Positions 14,471-16,952 of a stretch of DNA of 16,952 bases are shown here, one piece after another; positions within the stretch are counted from its first letter, which is position 1; each line of letters begins with the position of its first letter. The notes under the pieces were generated by a model that was not told the DNA's origin, made no database searches, and worked only from the letters and a program-made list of their open reading frames with translations. Source of the stretch: DATAXV01 sp036272915. GTDB taxonomy: Bacteria > Chloroflexota > Dormibacteria > Dormibacterales > Dormibacteraceae. Made by a program: the position numbers and the translations under genes. The DNA lies in the NCBI GenBank assembly GCA_036272915.1, contig DATAXV010000210.1, positions 1-16,952 on the forward strand, written 5' to 3'.

Positions 14471-14945
14471 CCCGCACGCGGTCAGACGCCGCCGTCGACG
14501 CCTGCGAGCACCGGAAGGCCACCTGACGCTGGTCGGGATTGGACTGGTGCTGGCGGGAATCGGGGTCTGGGTCAGCGCCACCCCGCCGTCCGTCACCGTG
14601 CGCCGAACGTCCGGCACCTACCGGATCGGAGGCGCGACGCTGGCGGCCCGGGGTGATGGCACCTACGTCGGGGCCGGCGGCGTGATCGTCTTCGACGAGA
14701 AGGGTGGCGTCGTTCGCGCGGCCGCCTCGTCGACTCTGAACGGGAAGCCGATGGTCGGGCTGTGCACGTGGGCGAGAGGGAGCCGGGAGGAGCGGTGCCG
14801 GTTCCGTCTCGGCGACCGTCGGTTGACCGCCATCGACGCTCTGACGGCGTCCGGGTGGGATCGCCACTACGAGGGCGGGTCCGAGGTCCTGCTTAATACC
14901 GGTGGTGCGGCGACTCCGGTCCCCTTCGCGGTCGACGCGAGCTGA
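14436..14945 (+). CDS. Membrane-anchored protein of unknown function closing the Tad-like operon
   Basis: This 169-residue protein has a very basic N-terminus (RRRRRR at 17-22), then one membrane helix (about 30-48), then an outside domain of about 120 residues. The basic run before the helix predicts N-in, C-out topology. The outside domain is beta-like and Gly/Thr-rich (TYRIGGATLAARGDGTYVGAGG) and has two cysteines (C110 and C121) able to form a disulfide. I recognise no family; it is not a TadE/F pseudopilin by eye, since it lacks the G-x-x-x-x-E motif before its helix. ATG 14436 is chosen because it precedes the basic segment directly; it overlaps the previous gene by 35 nt. The frame also extends upstream to 14343, but that segment is antagonised by the earlier gene. 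It is the last gene of the operon. Confidence 0.58.
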   Translation: MSQNVPLGPLDSPHAVRRRRRRLRAPEGHLTLVGIGLVLAGIGVWVSATPPSVTVRRTSGTYRIGGATLAARGDGTYVGAGGVIVFDEKGGVVRAAASSTLNGKPMVGLCTWARGSREERCRFRLGDRRLTAIDALTASGWDRHYEGGSEVLLNTGGAATPVPFAVDAS

Positions 14946-14976
14946 GGCCGGCTACTGGACTCTCCGCTCTCCGATC

Positions 14977-14997
14977 GCTCCGCGACCTATTCGGAGC
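14977..14997 (+). terminator. Weak hairpin after the Tad-like operon
   Basis: GCTCCG (14977-14982) pairs with CGGAGC (14992-14997) around a 9-nt loop, 32 nt after the operon's last stop codon. No T-run follows, so it is only a possible terminator. Confidence 0.25.
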
Positions 14998-15063
14998 CGT
15001 TGCGCGGCGGGACATGAGGTCCCCAGGAGACACCGCCGCCGATGTGCCAAGCCGGTACGCAGG

Positions 15064-15072
15064 TGGTATAAG
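15064..15072 (+). promoter_or_regulatory. Extended -10 element of the cold-shock gene
   Basis: TG-G-TATAAG matches the extended -10 consensus closely. It would give a leader of roughly 90 nt before the ATG at 15171, a length suiting structured cold-shock leaders. No good -35 box is visible, which is usual for extended -10 promoters. Confidence 0.45.
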
Positions 15073-15170
15073 GGTGAGGCCCTTCCATAGGGGGTCCAGG
15101 CTTCAGGGTCCCGATTTCTCGAACTGCCCAGGCGTCAGGTCACAAGTTGTTCGAGAAGAAGGACATCAGA

Positions 15171-15374
15171 ATGCCAGCAGGCACCATCCGGAAGGTCGTG
15201 CTCGATCGCGGATTCGGCTTCATCGCAGCTGAGGACGGCAAGGAGTACTTCTTCCACCGCAGCGGCGTCGAGGGTCTGGACCTCTTCGACCGCCTTAGCG
15301 AGGGCGAGAAGGTCGAGTTCACGATCGAGCCGAGCCCCAAGGGGCCTCGTGCGAGCCGGGTCCGGACTGTTTAG
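15171..15374 (+). CDS. Cold-shock domain (CspA family) protein
   Basis: This 67-residue single cold-shock domain of standard length carries RNP1 RGFGFIAAEDG (13-23) and RNP2 YFFHRS (26-31), the RNA-binding strands of CspA-type chaperones. In place of the usual KWFN there is RKVVLD, so the first aromatic contacts are missing; this KVV variant also occurs in known non-enteric CSD proteins with FFHRS. The C-terminal strand KVEFTIEPSPKGPRASRV (48-64) is typical. It should bind single-stranded nucleic acid and loosen mRNA structure. The ATG at 15171 has AAGGA at 15159-15163 with 7-nt spacing and gives the normal N-terminus; TTG 15147 would add eight residues and is less likely. It has an extended -10 promoter and stem-loops after the stop, so it is probably monocistronic. 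Confidence 0.93.
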   Translation: MPAGTIRKVVLDRGFGFIAAEDGKEYFFHRSGVEGLDLFDRLSEGEKVEFTIEPSPKGPRASRVRTV

Positions 15375-15384
15375 GCGCCAGCTG

Positions 15385-15406
15385 GAGGTGCGCTGCGGCG
15401 CACCTC
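15385..15406 (+). terminator. Stem-loop after the cold-shock gene
   Basis: GAGGTGCGC (15385-15393) pairs with GCGCACCTC (15398-15406) across a TGCG tetraloop, 11 nt after the stop codon. There is no T-run directly after it. A second stem (GCGGG/CCCGC, 15423-15439) follows at once. Termination or mRNA 3'-end protection is likely, though not of the canonical intrinsic type. Confidence 0.5.
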
Positions 15407-15488
15407 TAACGCATCCCCCGTCGCGGGTTCCATCCCCGCATCAAAAACGGTCATCTGAAGGACATCCCCCGTCTGCCACAACCGCCGG

Positions 15489-16610
15489 ATGGGGTCGGTG
15501 AAGATGTCCCCAACCATGACCACGGCGCCGGTCTCCGACCCGCGACGAGCGCCAACCGACTACGCGCTGCTGAAACGGCGGATTCGTGACGCCGGCCTGC
15601 TCGACCGCCAGCCGCGCTTCTACATCCGTTCCGTCGCCATCAAGCTGACGCTCCTGGCCGCGTCGCTGGCCCTCTTCATCCCGCTTCGTCACCTGCCCTG
15701 GGCGCTCTGCGTCAACGCCTTCGCCCTGGCGCTGATCTTCGGTCAGCTCGGCTTCCAGCTGCATGACGCGGGACACCGTCAGATGTTTCGGCAGAGGTGG
15801 ATCAACACGGTGATCGGCCTGGTCACGGGCAACCTGCTGCTCGGGATGAGCTACGGCTGGTGGGTCGACAAACACAACCGCCACCACGCCAATCCCAACA
15901 ACGTCAGTCTGGATCCGGACATCGGGCCCGGCACCATCTCTTACTCGGAGGAGCAGGCGCTGGCCTCGCGCGGGCTGCGGCGCATCGTCGCCAGGTACCA
16001 GGCCTATCTCTTCTTCCCCCTGCTGTTCGGGCTTGGCTGGGCGATGCACGTGAAGAGCGCCCGCTTTCTCGCCAGCGGTTCCGCCCGCCGTCGCTGGTTG
16101 GAGATCGGCCTGATCGGTGTCCATGTGGCGCTCTACCTGGGCTTCTTCCTCCTCGTCCTCGGTCCCCTCTGGGGGCCCGTGGCAATCGTCATAACCCAGT
16201 GCGTCGGAGGTTTCTACCTGGCCTCGGTGTTCGCGCCCAACCACAAGGGCATGGAGCAGGTCGGGCCCGGTGTCGAGCTCGACTTCCTGCGCAGCCAGGT
16301 GCTCACCTCGCGCAATGTGCGGGGGAACGTGTTCACCGACATCTGGTACGGCGCCCTGAACCACCAGATCGAACACCACCTGTTCCCGACGATGTCGCGG
16401 AACTGCATGAGCAGGGCCCACGGCATCGTCAGCGACTTCTGTGCCGAGCGCGGCGTGCCCTTCTACGAGACCTCGATGCCCCGGTCCTACTGGGAGATCC
16501 TCGTCTTCCTTCACGGCGTCGGCGCACCCGTGCGTGGCGTGGCGTGGGCCCCTGCGCCCGCCGCCGAGGATGGCGCGGCCAAGGCGTCTGGCGCCGTCGA
16601 GATCCTCTGA
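15489..16610 (+). CDS. Membrane fatty-acid desaturase with three histidine boxes
   Basis: This is a 373-residue integral membrane non-heme di-iron desaturase. The three histidine clusters are complete: HDAGH (92-96), HNRHH (129-133) and QIEHH (293-297), plus NHKG (251-254) and H292. The QIEHH form is typical of front-end/acyl-CoA or linoleoyl-CoA type desaturases, as in the DesA3-like and delta-5/delta-6 group. No cytochrome b5 domain is fused, so an external electron donor is needed. Membrane helices are predicted at about 50-66, 72-88, 105-121, 171-188 and 205-247. The enzyme introduces a double bond into membrane or CoA-bound acyl chains; the position is not readable. ATG 15489 gives the longest form but has no clear Shine-Dalgarno; ATG 15504 and 15516 are equally plausible starts. 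It follows the cold-shock gene in the same direction, a setting suggestive of cold adaptation. Confidence 0.9.
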   Translation: MGSVKMSPTMTTAPVSDPRRAPTDYALLKRRIRDAGLLDRQPRFYIRSVAIKLTLLAASLALFIPLRHLPWALCVNAFALALIFGQLGFQLHDAGHRQMFRQRWINTVIGLVTGNLLLGMSYGWWVDKHNRHHANPNNVSLDPDIGPGTISYSEEQALASRGLRRIVARYQAYLFFPLLFGLGWAMHVKSARFLASGSARRRWLEIGLIGVHVALYLGFFLLVLGPLWGPVAIVITQCVGGFYLASVFAPNHKGMEQVGPGVELDFLRSQVLTSRNVRGNVFTDIWYGALNHQIEHHLFPTMSRNCMSRAHGIVSDFCAERGVPFYETSMPRSYWEILVFLHGVGAPVRGVAWAPAPAAEDGAAKASGAVEIL

Positions 16611-16692
16611 TCGATCTCGCGATGCCGTAGCACCGTTCAGGGACACGAATCAGGGCGCACGACGCGAGGATCGGGGTTCGCCCGGTCATCCG

Positions 16693-16721
16693 ACCTGCAT
16701 CAGCCGACGGCTGATGCAGGT
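16693..16721. terminator. Perfect 13-bp hairpin after the desaturase
   Basis: ACCTGCATCAGCC (16693-16705), GAC loop, GGCTGATGCAGGT (16709-16721). The stem is perfect and lies 82 nt after the desaturase stop. No T-run follows, and AT content in the stem is higher than for the other terminators here, so an operator for the downstream lipoprotein gene (137 nt away) is the alternative. Confidence 0.4.
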
Positions 16722-16829
16722 AACGCCCTGGCGATCTGAATCGTTTGAACAGTGACGGTCCGGCGATGAGCGTCACCTGGACATCCACTCGCCGGACGGT
16801 GGATTCCAGCGCTGAGGTGGTAGGTCGCC

Positions 16830-16952
16830 ATGAGGATGACGGTCGTGGTCTTGGGTTGCCTCGTCGCGGTCTCGCTGGCACTGGTCGCCTGCCGCCCGGG
16901 ATCGGCGGCGATCCACGATCTCACGCCCCACGAGCGCAGCGGCCCTCCGGTC
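16830..16952 (+). CDS. N-terminus of a lipoprotein (3' end beyond the window)
   Basis: Only the first 41 codons are present. They begin MRMTVVVLGC, continue with a hydrophobic stretch, and reach a lipobox LVAC with the lipidation cysteine at C21, so the product should be a type II signal-peptide lipoprotein anchored outside the membrane. The following residues (RPGSAAIHDLTPHERSGPP) are a flexible linker-like stretch and do not identify a family. ATG 16830 has GAGGTGG at 16814-16820 with 9-nt spacing, a good ribosome site. The next gene body is not visible, so no function can be given. Confidence 0.65.
   Translation, partial: MRMTVVVLGCLVAVSLALVACRPGSAAIHDLTPHERSGPPV

Noticed and set aside
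15423..15439. tRNA T-arm-like stem-loop GCGGG-TTCCATC-CCCGC
   Set aside because: No matching acceptor, D or anticodon arms are found around it, and the loop lacks the purine at the conserved position; it is more likely part of the 3' stem-loops of the cold-shock gene.
1..16952. CRISPR array, insertion sequence, transposase, phage or tRNA gene
   Set aside because: No repeat-spacer pattern, transposase motif, terminal repeats with target duplication, phage genes or cloverleaf were seen on either strand.

Overview
High-GC bacterial DNA with very strong G/C preference at third codon positions, frequent GTG/TTG starts and good Shine-Dalgarno sites. The gene set (multi-domain ribosomal S1, ClpC beginning MYPFERFTERA, secretin-free Tad-type genes, membrane-bound desaturase) suggests a soil-type monoderm lineage such as Chloroflexota/'Dormibacterota' or a distant actinobacterium. 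This placement is inferred from protein flavour only; no rRNA is present.

Layout. Left end (1-4860): the 3' part of an S1-repeat protein (rpsA-like) ends at a perfect hairpin terminator and converges on a minus-strand O-antigen ligase/polymerase-like membrane protein with a C-terminal TPR. Divergent from that gene is clpC (TTG start, complete, own terminator). Next (4888-5898) is an aldo/keto reductase of the YghZ/Gpr type. On the minus strand, 6070-6552 encodes a small secreted six-cysteine protein of unknown function. Positions 6553-7301 hold no convincing gene but contain inverted repeats and a putative promoter.

Centre (7302-14945): a tightly packed plus-strand operon, mostly with 4-nt ATGA/GTGA overlaps. 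It encodes a SAF/CpaB-like membrane protein, a MinD/CpaE-like protein with a damaged P-loop, a CpaF/TadA secretion ATPase, TadB-like and TadC-like membrane platform proteins, a small three-helix membrane protein, a second MinD/ParA-like ATPase with an intact P-loop and an unrecognised N-terminal extension, and two proteins I do not recognise, the second membrane-anchored. This is a Tad/type II-secretion-like motor and platform without a visible pilin, prepilin peptidase, TadE/F or secretin. It is the most unusual part of the window. The genes plausibly form one envelope machine: CpaF powers it, TadB/C form the inner-membrane base, the MinD-like proteins position or regulate it, and the SAF and C-terminal membrane proteins act outside the membrane.

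Right end (14946-16952): a cold-shock-domain protein with its own likely promoter, then a membrane fatty-acid desaturase with all three histidine boxes. This pair would suit cold or membrane-fluidity adaptation. The window ends in the start of a lipoprotein gene.
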